Part shown: positions 24,899-33,023 of the stretch, in pieces
How the letters are laid out: every line of letters begins with the position of its first letter
How positions within the stretch are numbered: position 1 is the stretch's first letter
Origin: Akkermansiaceae bacterium
GTDB lineage: Bacteria; Verrucomicrobiota; Verrucomicrobiia; Verrucomicrobiales; Akkermansiaceae
Length of the DNA: 35,453 nucleotides
Direction of reading: 5' to 3'
NCBI GenBank assembly: GCA_025354565.1
Contig: JANXMQ010000071.1
Coordinates: 1-35,453 of the forward strand
Notes under the pieces: generated by a model
Databases searched by the model: none
What the model saw: the letters and a program-made list of their open reading frames with translations, nothing else
What the model was told of the DNA's origin: nothing
Position numbers and translations under genes: made by a program

Positions 24899-26244
24899 TT
24901 CCGCTCTTCCAAATACCGCGCGACCCAGCCGATGTCGTAGGTGCCGGCGGCGAAGTCGGGGTGGGCGATGATTTCCTGTTGGAAGGGGATGGTCGTCTTG
25001 ATGCCACGGATCATGAACTCGCCGAGGGCGCGTTTCATGCGGGCGATGGCGATTTCCCGGGTGGCTCCGGTGACGATAAGCTTGGCGATCATCGAGTCGT
25101 AATACGGCGGGACGGTGTAGCCGGAATAGACGTGGGTATCCACCCGGACGCCCTTGCCGCCGGGGGCATACCAGAGTTCGATGGTGCCGGGGCTGGGGGT
25201 AAAATTATTGAAGGGATCCTCCGCATTGATGCGGCACTCGATGGCGTGGCCGCGCGGGCTGGCATCGAGGACGTGGTGGGAAAGCGGTTCACCGGCAGCG
25301 ACGCGGATTTGTTCCTTGATGAGTTCGCAGCCCATGACTTCCTCGGTGACCGGGTGCTCGACCTGGATCCGCGTGTTCATTTCCATGAAATAAAAATTCT
25401 CCGCTTTTTCATCGACGAGGTATTCGATGGTGCCGGCGTTTTGATAGCCGATGTTTTTGATCAAGCTCACGGAGGCCTCGCCCATGCGGGTGCGCAGCTC
25501 GGGCGTGAGGAGGGGCGATGGGCATTCCTCGATGATTTTCTGATTGCGGCGCTGCATTGAGCAATCGCGTTCGCCGAGGTGGATGAAATTCCCGTGTGAG
25601 TCGCCGATGACTTGGAACTCGATGTGGTGGGGGTTGATGACGAGTTTTTCCAAGTAGCAATCGCCATTGCCGAAGCAGGCGACCGCTTCGTTGGAAGCGG
25701 CTTGGAACAGGCTGAGAAATTCCTCCTCCTTGAAACATGGGCGCATCCCGCGGCCACCACCACCGGCGGTGGCTTTGATCATGACGGGCAGGCCAATTTT
25801 TTTCGCAACTTGGAGGGCCGTCTCCGCGTCCGGCATGATGTCCGAACCGGGGGTGATGGGAACGCCATTGGCGATGGCGGTGGCGCGGGCGGTGGCCTTG
25901 TCGCCCATCATGGAAATCACTTGGTGGGACGGGCCGATGAAGGTGATGCCGACGCTGCCGCAAATTTCTGCGAAGCGGGCATTTTCTGAGAGGAAACCGT
26001 AGCCGGGGTGGATGGCATCCGCGCCGGTGATCTCGGCGGCGGCGATGATGCGGTCGATTTTCAGGTAGGATTCCTTGCTGGAGGCCGGGCCGATGCAGAC
26101 CGCCTCATCGGCGAGTTGAACGTGCATCGAGTCCACATCCGCCTCGGAATAGACGGCGACGGATTCGACATCCAGCTCGCGGCAGGCACGAATGATGCGG
26201 AGGGCAATTTCGCCGCGATTGGCGACCAGGACGCGCTTGAACAT
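24892..26244 (-). CDS. accC: Acetyl-CoA carboxylase, biotin carboxylase subunit
   Basis: It carboxylates biotin on AccB with ATP and bicarbonate, the first half-reaction of malonyl-CoA synthesis. The protein has 450 residues, the normal length. It opens MFKRVLVANRGEIALRIIRA. The ATP-grasp part contains KATAGGGGRGM (glycine-rich lid) and HIEFQVIGDSHG. ERDCSMQRRNQKIIEE supplies the catalytic region, and FMEMNTRIQVEHPVTE the metal- and bicarbonate-binding residues. GHAIECRINAEDP lies in the C-terminal domain. I start at the ATG at 26242-26244. It follows accB on the same strand across an inverted heptad-repeat pair. Confidence 0.97.
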
Positions 26245-26253
26245 TTTGGGTGA

Positions 26254-26341
26254 AGTTAATGGTTGAGAGTTGATGGTTGATGGTGAAGAGGAAGAATTTG
26301 GCGATTTCTGCCTATCAACTATCAACCATCAACCATCAACT
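26254..26341. repeat. Inverted heptad-repeat pair at the accC/accB border
   Basis: The left arm (26254-26284) reads as TTGAGAG and TTGATGG units. The right arm (26311-26341) reads TATCAACTATCAACC followed by ATCAACC units. They are inverted copies separated by 26 bases. The layout is the same as at the thiE/accC border. It fills the entire accB-accC gap and could form a hairpin in the polycistronic mRNA. Confidence 0.82.
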
Positions 26342-26796
26342 TATTTGATGCGGAAGAGGACGTCGCCGTATTGGACGGGGGTGCAGTCCTCGGCGACGAG
26401 GGCGCAGATGGTGCCGGATTTCTCGGCTTTGATTTCGTTCATGACCTTCATGGCCTCGATGATGCAAATCGTCTGGCCGATGGAGACGGTGGAGCCGACA
26501 TCGACGAAGTTCGGGGCGTCCGGGCCGGGTTTTTGGTAAAAGGTGCCAACCATGGGCGAGGTGATTTCCACACCATCGGCGACGGGGGCAGCGGGAGTAG
26601 AGGCCGGAGCGGCGCTGGCGGCGGGCGCGTGAGCCGGGGCAGGTGCGGAGGGCAGACTGGCGAGGAGGCCGCGAAGGGCATCGAGGTCGGCGCCCTTTTT
26701 CAGTTTGATATGAAAGTCCTTCCGGGTGAGATCGAAGTGGGTGAGCCCGTGCTCATTCATGAGTTCGACGATGCGACGGATTTCCTGGAGGTCCAC
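26341..26796 (-). CDS. accB: Acetyl-CoA carboxylase biotin carboxyl carrier protein
   Basis: It carries the biotin that is carboxylated by AccC and presented to the carboxyltransferase. Of 151 residues, the N-terminal helical segment (1-45) binds AccC. An Ala/Pro-rich flexible linker (about 48-74) follows, then the biotinyl domain (76-151) with ITSPMVGTFYQKPGP and the biotinylation site EAMKVMN; Lys117 is the attachment residue. The characteristic thumb of bacterial BCCP is present (PDAPNFVDVGS). It is first of the accB-accC-thiE-kinase run. Confidence 0.96.
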   Translation of the reverse strand: MDLQEIRRIVELMNEHGLTHFDLTRKDFHIKLKKGADLDALRGLLASLPSAPAPAHAPAASAAPASTPAAPVADGVEITSPMVGTFYQKPGPDAPNFVDVGSTVSIGQTICIIEAMKVMNEIKAEKSGTICALVAEDCTPVQYGDVLFRIK

Positions 26797-26904
26797 GATT
26801 GGGAGAGGGTTGGGAGTTGGTTGGTTGCGTGGCGGTCCGACGGGACGCGTCTCAGCCGTGCTAGCTAGAAGGAGCGGGGAAAGAGCGTCAAGCGCTTTGA
26901 GAAG

Positions 26905-26935
26905 CCAGAGTCCAGATGCCAGAGTCCAGAGAAGC
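26905..26935. repeat. CCAGAGTCCAGA direct repeat upstream of trmB
   Basis: GCCAGAGTCCAGA occurs twice with one base between copies, and the second copy continues as GAAG. The 16-base string CCAGAGTCCAGAGAAG is also present inside the kinase-gene insertion at 23473-23488, so this looks like another module of the same repeat system. Confidence 0.65.
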
Positions 26936-27018
26936 GCAGAAAAGAGATGATGAGAGGATTTCGCTGATTCGCGCTCGCCACTTTGGGCTTAGGGATTTTT
27001 CATCGGCCGGTGATTGCG

Positions 27019-27648
27019 ATGCAGCCAATGAATATCCTGACGCGCCCGGCCTTGGCGGGGGAATTCGTGCCAGCGGATTATTTCCGGGAACTGGCGCGGG
27101 CGGAGATTTGTCGGGCTGGACGGCCCTTGGAAATCGACCTCGGTTGCGGCGACGGCTCGTTTTTGATGGAGCTGGCGCGAGAATTTCCTGAGCGGGATTT
27201 CTTGGGGGTCGAGCGCTTGCTGGGGCGAGTGCGGAAGGTCTGTCGGAAAATTACGCGACGGGGATTGGAAAATGCCCGCGTCCTGCGGTTGGAGAGCCGC
27301 TACACGGTCGAGTGGCTGCTGCCGGAAGCCTCGGTCACGCGACTGCATCTGCTCTGCCCCGATCCCTGGCCGAAGCTGCGCCACCACCGGCGGCGGCTGA
27401 TGCAGCATGATTTTCTAGCAGCCGTGAACCGGGCGCTGGTGCCGGGGGGAGAATTTCTGTTCATGACCGACCACGAGGAATATTTCCAATGGGCGACGGA
27501 AAAAGTGGCGACGTTTGGGAAATTCGAGCTGCTAGAATGGCCAGACGACGCGTTTTTCTATCCGAAGACCGATTTTCAACAACTCTGGGAAAGCGAGGGA
27601 AAGTCGATGTGGCGGCTGCGTTGCCGGAGGCCGCTCAACGGGGCTTGA
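27019..27648 (+). CDS. trmB: tRNA (guanine-N7)-methyltransferase
   Basis: It methylates G46 of tRNA with S-adenosylmethionine; 209 residues. The SAM-binding motif is EIDLGCGDGSFL, followed by FLGVERLLGRV. The family-specific catalytic block is LLCPDPWPKLRHHRRRLMQ, and the C-terminal part contains FMTDHEEYFQWA and the YPKTDFQQLWESEGKSMWRL block close to the TxFExK consensus. I start at the ATG at 27019; the frame is open from 26983 and the ATG at 27028 is also possible. The gene overlaps the convergent comEC by 14 bases. Confidence 0.93.
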   Translation: MQPMNILTRPALAGEFVPADYFRELARAEICRAGRPLEIDLGCGDGSFLMELAREFPERDFLGVERLLGRVRKVCRKITRRGLENARVLRLESRYTVEWLLPEASVTRLHLLCPDPWPKLRHHRRRLMQHDFLAAVNRALVPGGEFLFMTDHEEYFQWATEKVATFGKFELLEWPDDAFFYPKTDFQQLWESEGKSMWRLRCRRPLNGA

Positions 27649-29905
27649 GGACCATCACCGACTGGTCCGCGAAGCCTTCCAGCCGCAGATTCCCATCCCC
27701 GTCCACCCGCAGCGTGACGCCGCCGGACTCGCCTTGATGGATCACTTTGATGCCGCGCGAACGCCAGTATTTCACGGTTTCCGGCTTCAGTTGCTCGCTC
27801 TTCGGGAATTCCGAATGGGAGGCGATGATCGCTTGCGGGTTCACGGCTGTTAGGAAAGCGTCGCACAGGGACTCATCTGTGCGGTGGCGACCGGCGATGA
27901 TGACATCGGCGGCAACATTCTGGTGTGCTTCTAACATCGCCATTTCCGTGCCCACTCCGGCATCGCTGGTGAAGAGCAATTTCCAGCCCCGCCAATGCAG
28001 CCGGTAAATCGCCACCCGGTCATCCGCAGGCGCGTTCTGCGAGTCGGCAGCGGGCACATGCAGGATTTCCAAGCGCGCTTCGTCCGGCATCGGCAAGTCG
28101 TGGAAATCCGCCGCTTGCAGGGTTTTGATACCCGCCGCCGGGGCATCGGTGGCCCACGAGCGGAAGCCCGGACTGCGGGATTTCGCCACCGGCAAAAGCA
28201 CCTGCCGGATCGGCAACAGCGACCACACCGCCGCTCCGCCGCCGAGGTGGCCACCGTCCGGGTGACTCAACACCACCGCATCCGGCACGATGCCGAGCCG
28301 CCGCAGCGAGGGTGCGACCCGCCGCCGAAAGCTGTATCGATCCGCACAATCCATCAGCACCGCGCCGCTCTTCCCACCTGAAAAACACGCCGCGCCATTC
28401 CCGCGATCCAGATCATAAATCAGCAGGAACGGCCGATTTTCCTGCCCTACTTGAAAATGCCCGCCCGGTATCGCCGCAAAGCCCTCCGCCGCCCGCACCG
28501 AGCATTTCGCTAAACCCGCGTTCACCCGGTTCACCCACCTCGCCGCCGGAGGATATACCGGATGCAGCGCCACCGACAGCAGCGCCGCGTGGAGCATGAA
28601 GTCGATCAAAGGCACAAAAACCACCGCCGCCAGCACCGTCACCGGTGTCACCAATCCAAAATGCCAAGCCGTCAATGGCGACGAACCGATCCCCGCCGCC
28701 AGCGACACCCCGAGCGACTGCGCGACCTTCCGCCGCAACCACAACCAAGCCGCTTGCCACCGGTTCATCATCGCCAGCGGCAGATACAGCTCGGGCTTCG
28801 CCAGCCGTGAAAACAGCTTGGACGTCCACCCCGCGCCGATCGCGATGGCCGCCACGACTCCATACGAAAGTTGCATCCCAGGTAGAAATAACAGCCGCCC
28901 GTTCCACAGCAACGTCACCAGCAACACCGCCCCCAGCGCGTTCAACCCATCCGGTCGCCTGCGGAAAACAAAGGCCCCGAGATACACCACCGCCATCCAC
29001 GCCGCCCGCACCGACGGCGCACTGTTGCCCGTGATCCACGCATAGCCGAAAACTAACGGCAACAGCAACAACACCGCGCGCCGCCGAGACACCCCCAAGA
29101 GCCGCAACACCATCCAGCCGATACCGCCCACCATCGCCACATGCAGCCCGCTCACCGAGAACGCATACAGGGTCCCGCTGTTGCGAAACTCCGCCACCAA
29201 CTCCTCTGCGTCCGGCGGTTGCTCGCCGATGACCACCGCCCGGATCACCACTGCCGCCTGCGAATCCTCCGCAAGTCCATCCGTCACCGCCACGCGGAAA
29301 TCCCGCCGGATTCTCGCCCCCAGCGCCGACCACCCGCCTGTCGTCACCTCACCCTTCACCCAGTCTGCATGAAAAACCGCCGCCACGCCCTGACTGCGCA
29401 GCCAACCCTCTTGATCGAACTCCCCCGGATTCCGCATCACCGGCAAGGGGCCGAAATTTCCGCTACCCACCACTCGCGAGCCACTCACGGGGATGACTCC
29501 CCTGCCCTCCCACCACACCGTCGCGCCCGCCCGTGGGCCTGTTAGCAAAACCGCCGGTGCCTTCCATGAATTCTCACTCCCCTTCGCATCCCGCAACACT
29601 CGCCCCCGCATCCCGCTGGCTGTCGTGCCGATCAAAGCCCGCCCGTCCGCCTCGCACGATGCCTTCCGCCAAGTGAAAGCTCCGACTGCTAGAAAGCCGC
29701 AGGCCACCCACCCCAAGCCCACCCGCCAACCCCGCAAATATCCACCTAACAGCCCTGCCGCCACGCTCACGGCCAGCCCAAGTCCCAGCCAGCAGGCCGC
29801 CCCTGCCACGCTCCCTACCGTCAACAGTGCTGCGACGAACAAGGGATGCCGCGTACAAAATGCCGCCACGCCCTCACGCCAGCCGTCTGTGATTTCCCCC
29901 CTCAT
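27635..29905 (-). CDS. comEC: ComEC/Rec2-family DNA uptake channel with a degenerate metallo-beta-lactamase domain
   Basis: An inner-membrane channel for single-stranded DNA in natural transformation; 756 residues. Several N-terminal helices flank a soluble region (about 75-215). The competence domain starts with GTLYAFSVSGLHVAMVGG, then GNSAPSVRAAWMA and a series of helices. The C-terminal metallo-beta-lactamase domain (about 480-750) is atypical. The metal motif reads LSHPDGGHLGG (near 545), lacking the Asp normally just before the second His. The usual HHGS segment is replaced by AGRHRTDESL. Nuclease activity is therefore doubtful while the channel part looks intact. No other competence genes are adjacent. 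Confidence 0.9.
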   Translation of the reverse strand: MRGEITDGWREGVAAFCTRHPLFVAALLTVGSVAGAACWLGLGLAVSVAAGLLGGYLRGWRVGLGWVACGFLAVGAFTWRKASCEADGRALIGTTASGMRGRVLRDAKGSENSWKAPAVLLTGPRAGATVWWEGRGVIPVSGSRVVGSGNFGPLPVMRNPGEFDQEGWLRSQGVAAVFHADWVKGEVTTGGWSALGARIRRDFRVAVTDGLAEDSQAAVVIRAVVIGEQPPDAEELVAEFRNSGTLYAFSVSGLHVAMVGGIGWMVLRLLGVSRRRAVLLLLPLVFGYAWITGNSAPSVRAAWMAVVYLGAFVFRRRPDGLNALGAVLLVTLLWNGRLLFLPGMQLSYGVVAAIAIGAGWTSKLFSRLAKPELYLPLAMMNRWQAAWLWLRRKVAQSLGVSLAAGIGSSPLTAWHFGLVTPVTVLAAVVFVPLIDFMLHAALLSVALHPVYPPAARWVNRVNAGLAKCSVRAAEGFAAIPGGHFQVGQENRPFLLIYDLDRGNGAACFSGGKSGAVLMDCADRYSFRRRVAPSLRRLGIVPDAVVLSHPDGGHLGGGAAVWSLLPIRQVLLPVAKSRSPGFRSWATDAPAAGIKTLQAADFHDLPMPDEARLEILHVPAADSQNAPADDRVAIYRLHWRGWKLLFTSDAGVGTEMAMLEAHQNVAADVIIAGRHRTDESLCDAFLTAVNPQAIIASHSEFPKSEQLKPETVKYWRSRGIKVIHQGESGGVTLRVDGDGNLRLEGFADQSVMVLKPR

Positions 29906-29925
29906 GCGGATTCATGGAAACCCGC

Positions 29926-30681
29926 CTACGCCTTCCGATTCGGCGGCCTCCCTTGCTTCATCCGCGCCAGATACTCGGCTTCTTCCTGCGCGGTTCCAGC
30001 ATTGCCCAAGTCCAGCAGCTTCTGCTTGGCAAGCGCCGCGTGGCGGGTTCCGGGAAACTCCCCCACTACCTGATTGAGCATCGCCACTGCGGATTCATGG
30101 TCGCCCAGCGAATCCTGATAAAGATCCGCCAAACGGTTCAGGAAATACGCCGCATCATCCGCCGGCCAACGATGGCTTTCCAAGACATGATGCAGCGTCT
30201 GCACCGCCGCCGCAGGCACCGCCATCTGGTCCTTCTGAATTTTGACAATTTCCATCCACGGGATCCGGTTCGTCGGATCTGCGGCGGCGGACTGCCGGAA
30301 GGCGACCATCGCCCCGGCGTAATCCCCCTGCGCCACCAGCGACCGCGCCTTGCGCATGCCGTCATCCTCCACCGTCGCCCCGCTGCCCGTCATCCCCATC
30401 GATACTTGTTGCGCAAACAACGGCACGATCGTCAGCACGAAGACCCCCCCGACCAGCGCCGTGATCAGGAACGTCATCAAAATACCATTGAAAGTACGCT
30501 CCCCCTCCATCGACCCCAGCTTGGACTTCATATTCGGCAGCAGCCCCTCCGGATCATCCTTGGCCTGCACTTGGGCGATCTGGGTCTTCAGATCCTCCAT
30601 CGTCTTGCCCTTTTTCTCATACATTTTCCAAGCACCCACCACGAGCACCGCCAGCACCACATACATAATCCATTTCATCAT
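29926..30681 (-). CDS. Membrane-anchored TPR-like protein
   Basis: A 251-residue protein with two hydrophobic segments, MKWIMYVVLAVLVVGAW at the N-terminus and ILMTFLITALVGGVFVLTIVPLF at about 67-90. A charged, coiled-coil-like stretch lies between them (EKKGKTMEDLKTQIAQVQ). The C-terminal part (about 108-235) has tetratricopeptide-like helix pairs: ARSLVAQGDYAGAMVAFRQSA, YFLNRLADLYQDSLGDHESA and HAALAKQKLLDLG. TPR segments bind partner proteins, but which one cannot be told. It ends 20 bases upstream of comEC on the same strand. Confidence 0.78.
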   Translation of the reverse strand: MMKWIMYVVLAVLVVGAWKMYEKKGKTMEDLKTQIAQVQAKDDPEGLLPNMKSKLGSMEGERTFNGILMTFLITALVGGVFVLTIVPLFAQQVSMGMTGSGATVEDDGMRKARSLVAQGDYAGAMVAFRQSAAADPTNRIPWMEIVKIQKDQMAVPAAAVQTLHHVLESHRWPADDAAYFLNRLADLYQDSLGDHESAVAMLNQVVGEFPGTRHAALAKQKLLDLGNAGTAQEEAEYLARMKQGRPPNRKA

Positions 30682-30733
30682 GCCTCACGATGCCCAAAGC
30701 AGCCGCCGACTGGAAGCAAAAATCCAACGAATC

Positions 30734-31096
30734 TCACAAGCGCCGCGCATTCCGTCCTTCGTCGATGAGTTTCCAGAAATGCTTGGAATTCGCCAGTGCC
30801 TCGTCCTCCGCCAGCGGCAGCTTCGAGCGGAACATGAAATCCGATAGCGTCCCCTTGTGCAGCACCCGGTGGACGATCACCGAGCCGTCCTTCACTTCGA
30901 AATAAAACCGGTATTCCTTCGCCCGGAACCGATACAAGATCCGCCCATCGCGGTCGATTTTACCAAACCGTTCCCCACTCAGATTCGCCAGATCCTTCTC
31001 GCCTACCTTGAATTCTTCTAACAACTCAAGTTGCTCAAGCGTATCGAGAGCCGAAAGTTCCGCCGCGCTGATTTCGTTGAAAACGATCTGAAACAC
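30734..31096 (-). CDS. RelE/ParE-like protein
   Basis: A 120-residue protein with the general layout of the RelE/ParE fold. There is a helical N-terminal half (LDTLEQLELLEEF), then a beta sheet with GKIDRDGRILYRFRAKEYRFYFEVKDGSVIVHRVLHKGTL split over strands. YRFRAKEYRFYFE corresponds to the 'YRiRvGdyRviy' strand pair of RelE toxins. The basic residues could serve RNA cleavage or merely the fold. There is no antitoxin-like partner immediately beside it, and the acidic C-terminus (AEDEALANSKHFWKLIDEG) is longer than in RelE. It may therefore be a domesticated relative. Confidence 0.6.
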   Translation of the reverse strand: MFQIVFNEISAAELSALDTLEQLELLEEFKVGEKDLANLSGERFGKIDRDGRILYRFRAKEYRFYFEVKDGSVIVHRVLHKGTLSDFMFRSKLPLAEDEALANSKHFWKLIDEGRNARRL

Positions 31097-31503
31097 CCCG
31101 CCACGCTAGCCGCCAGCAAACGCTTTGCCAGCGCCAAGTGCGGCTTCGTCCGCGAAATCACCGGAAACGTCTGGCGCGACCTCTCGGGGTGGTTTCCTCG
31201 GTGCCTTACTCCCAGCACGGAGGCATTTGGCGGGTCTTGGGTTTGCACGTTCGCAGTGGCCCGATTTTTCCGGCGGACGGACCTCGCTTTTTGATTTCTC
31301 CAATCAGCCTCGCCCTTTGGCCTCTTTATTGAGGTACACACAACTGCCGTAACTGTCCCGATTTTCGCCTCGCCCTTTGAACTGATTTCTTCACCGAAAA
31401 GCCGCTTTGAGGTGAGTATCATATTGACCCTATTCGATCATCAAATTTGGAAAATCTAGGCCCGACTCCGTTCACGAGCCCGTTCATTCGACTCCGTTCA
31501 TTG
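31097..31503. other. Gene-free junction between the core block and the cassette region
   Basis: No convincing gene is present. GCCTCGCCCTTTG occurs twice, at 31307-31319 and 31367-31379. CGTTCA occurs three times in a short periodic stretch (31470-31500), twice within GACTCCGTTCA. I looked here for the attC expected after the SnoaL-like cassette and found no RYYYAAC/GTTRRRY pair. Confidence 0.5.
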
Positions 31504-31869
31504 CTACTTGGGCGTCTCATCCTTGAGTTCCATTAGATACGCCGTGAGATGCTTGATTTGGGCGTCCTGCATCACGAAAACGTCGCAGAAGAGAGTGTTT
31601 CGGAAACTACCGTCTTTGCTGGCGAGGCGGATACTGCCTTCGGCTACGACGACGTTGCGCTCTTCGGTCATCCGACTCACCTTGAGGATGGGGTTGCCGA
31701 TAATAGAGTCGGGCTCAATCTGCTTGATGAAATCTGGTTTGCCGATTATGTGAACCGCGCCCGGTATGACCCATTCGATGTCGTCAGTCAGGCAAGATAG
31801 AATCACCGCGATGTCGGACTTGGTGAAGGCGTCCAAAAAAGTTTGGACGGTTTGTTTGTTTTGGCTCAC
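31504..31869 (-). CDS. SnoaL-like (NTF2-fold) protein, integron cassette
   Basis: A 121-residue protein of the SnoaL/NTF2-like fold. The N-terminal helix (QTVQTFLDAFTKSDIAVILS) leads into CLTDDIEWVIPGAVHIIGKPDF, the usual 'D-I-x-W' start of the cone-shaped barrel. The strands RNVVVAEGSIRL and RNTLFCDVFVMQDAQIKHLTAYL follow. Such proteins are ketosteroid isomerase-like enzymes or ligand binders, and this one gives no clue to substrate. I prefer the GTG at 31867-31869. A TTG at 31909-31911 is in frame, but it touches the attC site. The gene starts within 50 bases of attC, as cassette genes do. Confidence 0.75.
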   Translation of the reverse strand: MSQNKQTVQTFLDAFTKSDIAVILSCLTDDIEWVIPGAVHIIGKPDFIKQIEPDSIIGNPILKVSRMTEERNVVVAEGSIRLASKDGSFRNTLFCDVFVMQDAQIKHLTAYLMELKDETPK

Positions 31870-31912
31870 GGCTGGAATTTTTGGCTTTCGTTCAGGGGAG
31901 ATGGGTAGCAAC

Positions 31913-31983
31913 GCCTAACGAGAACAAGATCAGCTACAGGCGGAGCGCGGCTCGGTTAGTTGCAGCACCCTTTATTGTTAGGC
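31913..31983. other. attC: Integron attC recombination site, 71 bp
   Basis: The site begins GCCTAAC (RYYYAAC) and ends GTTAGGC (GTTRRRY), the outer core sites of integron attC elements. The GC-rich interior is imperfectly palindromic (CAGCTACAGGCGGAGCGCGG then CTCGGTTAGTTGCAGC). Its left half is closely similar to the truncated site at 32975. It separates the CDF transporter cassette from the SnoaL-like cassette; both genes read on the minus strand. Confidence 0.8.
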
Positions 31984-32013
31984 GACTTCGTTCGATTCGG
32001 ATAAGGTGTCATG

Positions 32014-32937
32014 CTAGACAACATGGGCAGGGGCTAAGTGACACTCTACGTCGCCGTGCTCAATCTGGATTGTCGCGTGGCCAATCTCGAAATGCTCGTG
32101 CAGCTCGTGACTCACCTCGTGGAGAAACTTGTCGTCGGTGGGTGGCTGCGGCATGACTAAATGAGCAGTAAGCGCAACCTCCGTGGTGCTCATGCCCCAA
32201 ATGTGCAAATCGTGGACGGCCTGCACGCCCGCCAAGCCCGCCAGATAAGCCTCCACTGCATGAGGGTCAATGCCTGCGGGAACCGCGTCCATCGCTAGGT
32301 TGACGGACTCGCGCAATAAACTCCAGGTGCCCCAGACAATGACGATGCCAATGAGGATGCTCACTGCCGGATCGAGCCAATGCCAGCCCGTCGCGCGGAT
32401 GGCAAAGCCGATAAGGATCACACCGACCGAGACGGCTGCATCGCCTGCCATGTGCATGAAAGCACCCTTGATGTTCAGGTCCTTGTCGCGTCCGGCCATG
32501 AAGAGCAACGCGGTAGCTGTATTGATGACGACGCCAGCGGCAGCGACCCACATGACCGTAGAGCCCGCCACAACCTCCGGGTGGAAGAAGCGCCCGATGG
32601 CCTCCCACGTAATGCCGCCGACTACGACTAACAGAACGATGGCATTGGTGAGGGCGGCGAGAATGGAAGAACGGCGCAAGCCATAAGTGCGGCGCTTGGT
32701 GGGTAAAGACTTGCCGATGTGAATGGCACCCCACGCGATAAGTAGTCCGAAAACATCGCTCAAGTTGTGGCCGGCGTCGGATAGCAGCGCCAGCGAGTTG
32801 GCGGCCAAACCATAAACAACCTCGGCGACGACGAAAGCGAGATTGAGAGTGACGCCGATGGCAAAGGCGGCGTTGTTACTCGGCGGCGTGTGGTCGTGCC
32901 CGTGGTCATGTCCGCCGTGTTCGTGGTTATGCGGCAT
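32014..32937 (-). CDS. CDF-family divalent cation efflux transporter, integron cassette
   Basis: A 307-residue inner-membrane zinc/cadmium/cobalt-type exporter resembling CzcD and ZitB. The N-terminus is His-rich (HNHEHGGHDHGHDH), the usual metal-collecting loop. Helices contain LLSDAGHNLSDVFGLL, with the HxxxD of the transport site, and GAFMHMAGDAAVSVGVIL, with the second HxxxD. The cytoplasmic domain ends VHDLHIWGMSTTEVALTAHL. Exchange of metal for protons is expected from the family. It lies between a truncated attC upstream and a complete attC downstream, so the gene plus the 31913 attC form one cassette of about 1.06 kb. Confidence 0.95.
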   Translation of the reverse strand: MPHNHEHGGHDHGHDHTPPSNNAAFAIGVTLNLAFVVAEVVYGLAANSLALLSDAGHNLSDVFGLLIAWGAIHIGKSLPTKRRTYGLRRSSILAALTNAIVLLVVVGGITWEAIGRFFHPEVVAGSTVMWVAAAGVVINTATALLFMAGRDKDLNIKGAFMHMAGDAAVSVGVILIGFAIRATGWHWLDPAVSILIGIVIVWGTWSLLRESVNLAMDAVPAGIDPHAVEAYLAGLAGVQAVHDLHIWGMSTTEVALTAHLVMPQPPTDDKFLHEVSHELHEHFEIGHATIQIEHGDVECHLAPAHVV

Positions 32938-32974
32938 AAAGTGATGTCTAGTTATGAGAGAAAGCGCAGAAGTC

Positions 32975-33023
32975 GCCTAACGACCCCAAGCTCAGCGACT
33001 GCGGAGCGCGGCGCGGTAGCTGC
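32975..33023. other. attC: Truncated attC site
   Basis: It begins GCCTAAC and continues CCCCAAGCTCAGCGACTG and GCGGAGCGCGGCGCGGTAGC, matching the left half of the complete attC at 31913. The matching right-hand GTTRRRY core is missing, and sequence of the IS110-family element follows. I infer that the element inserted into or deleted half of the site. Confidence 0.65.
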
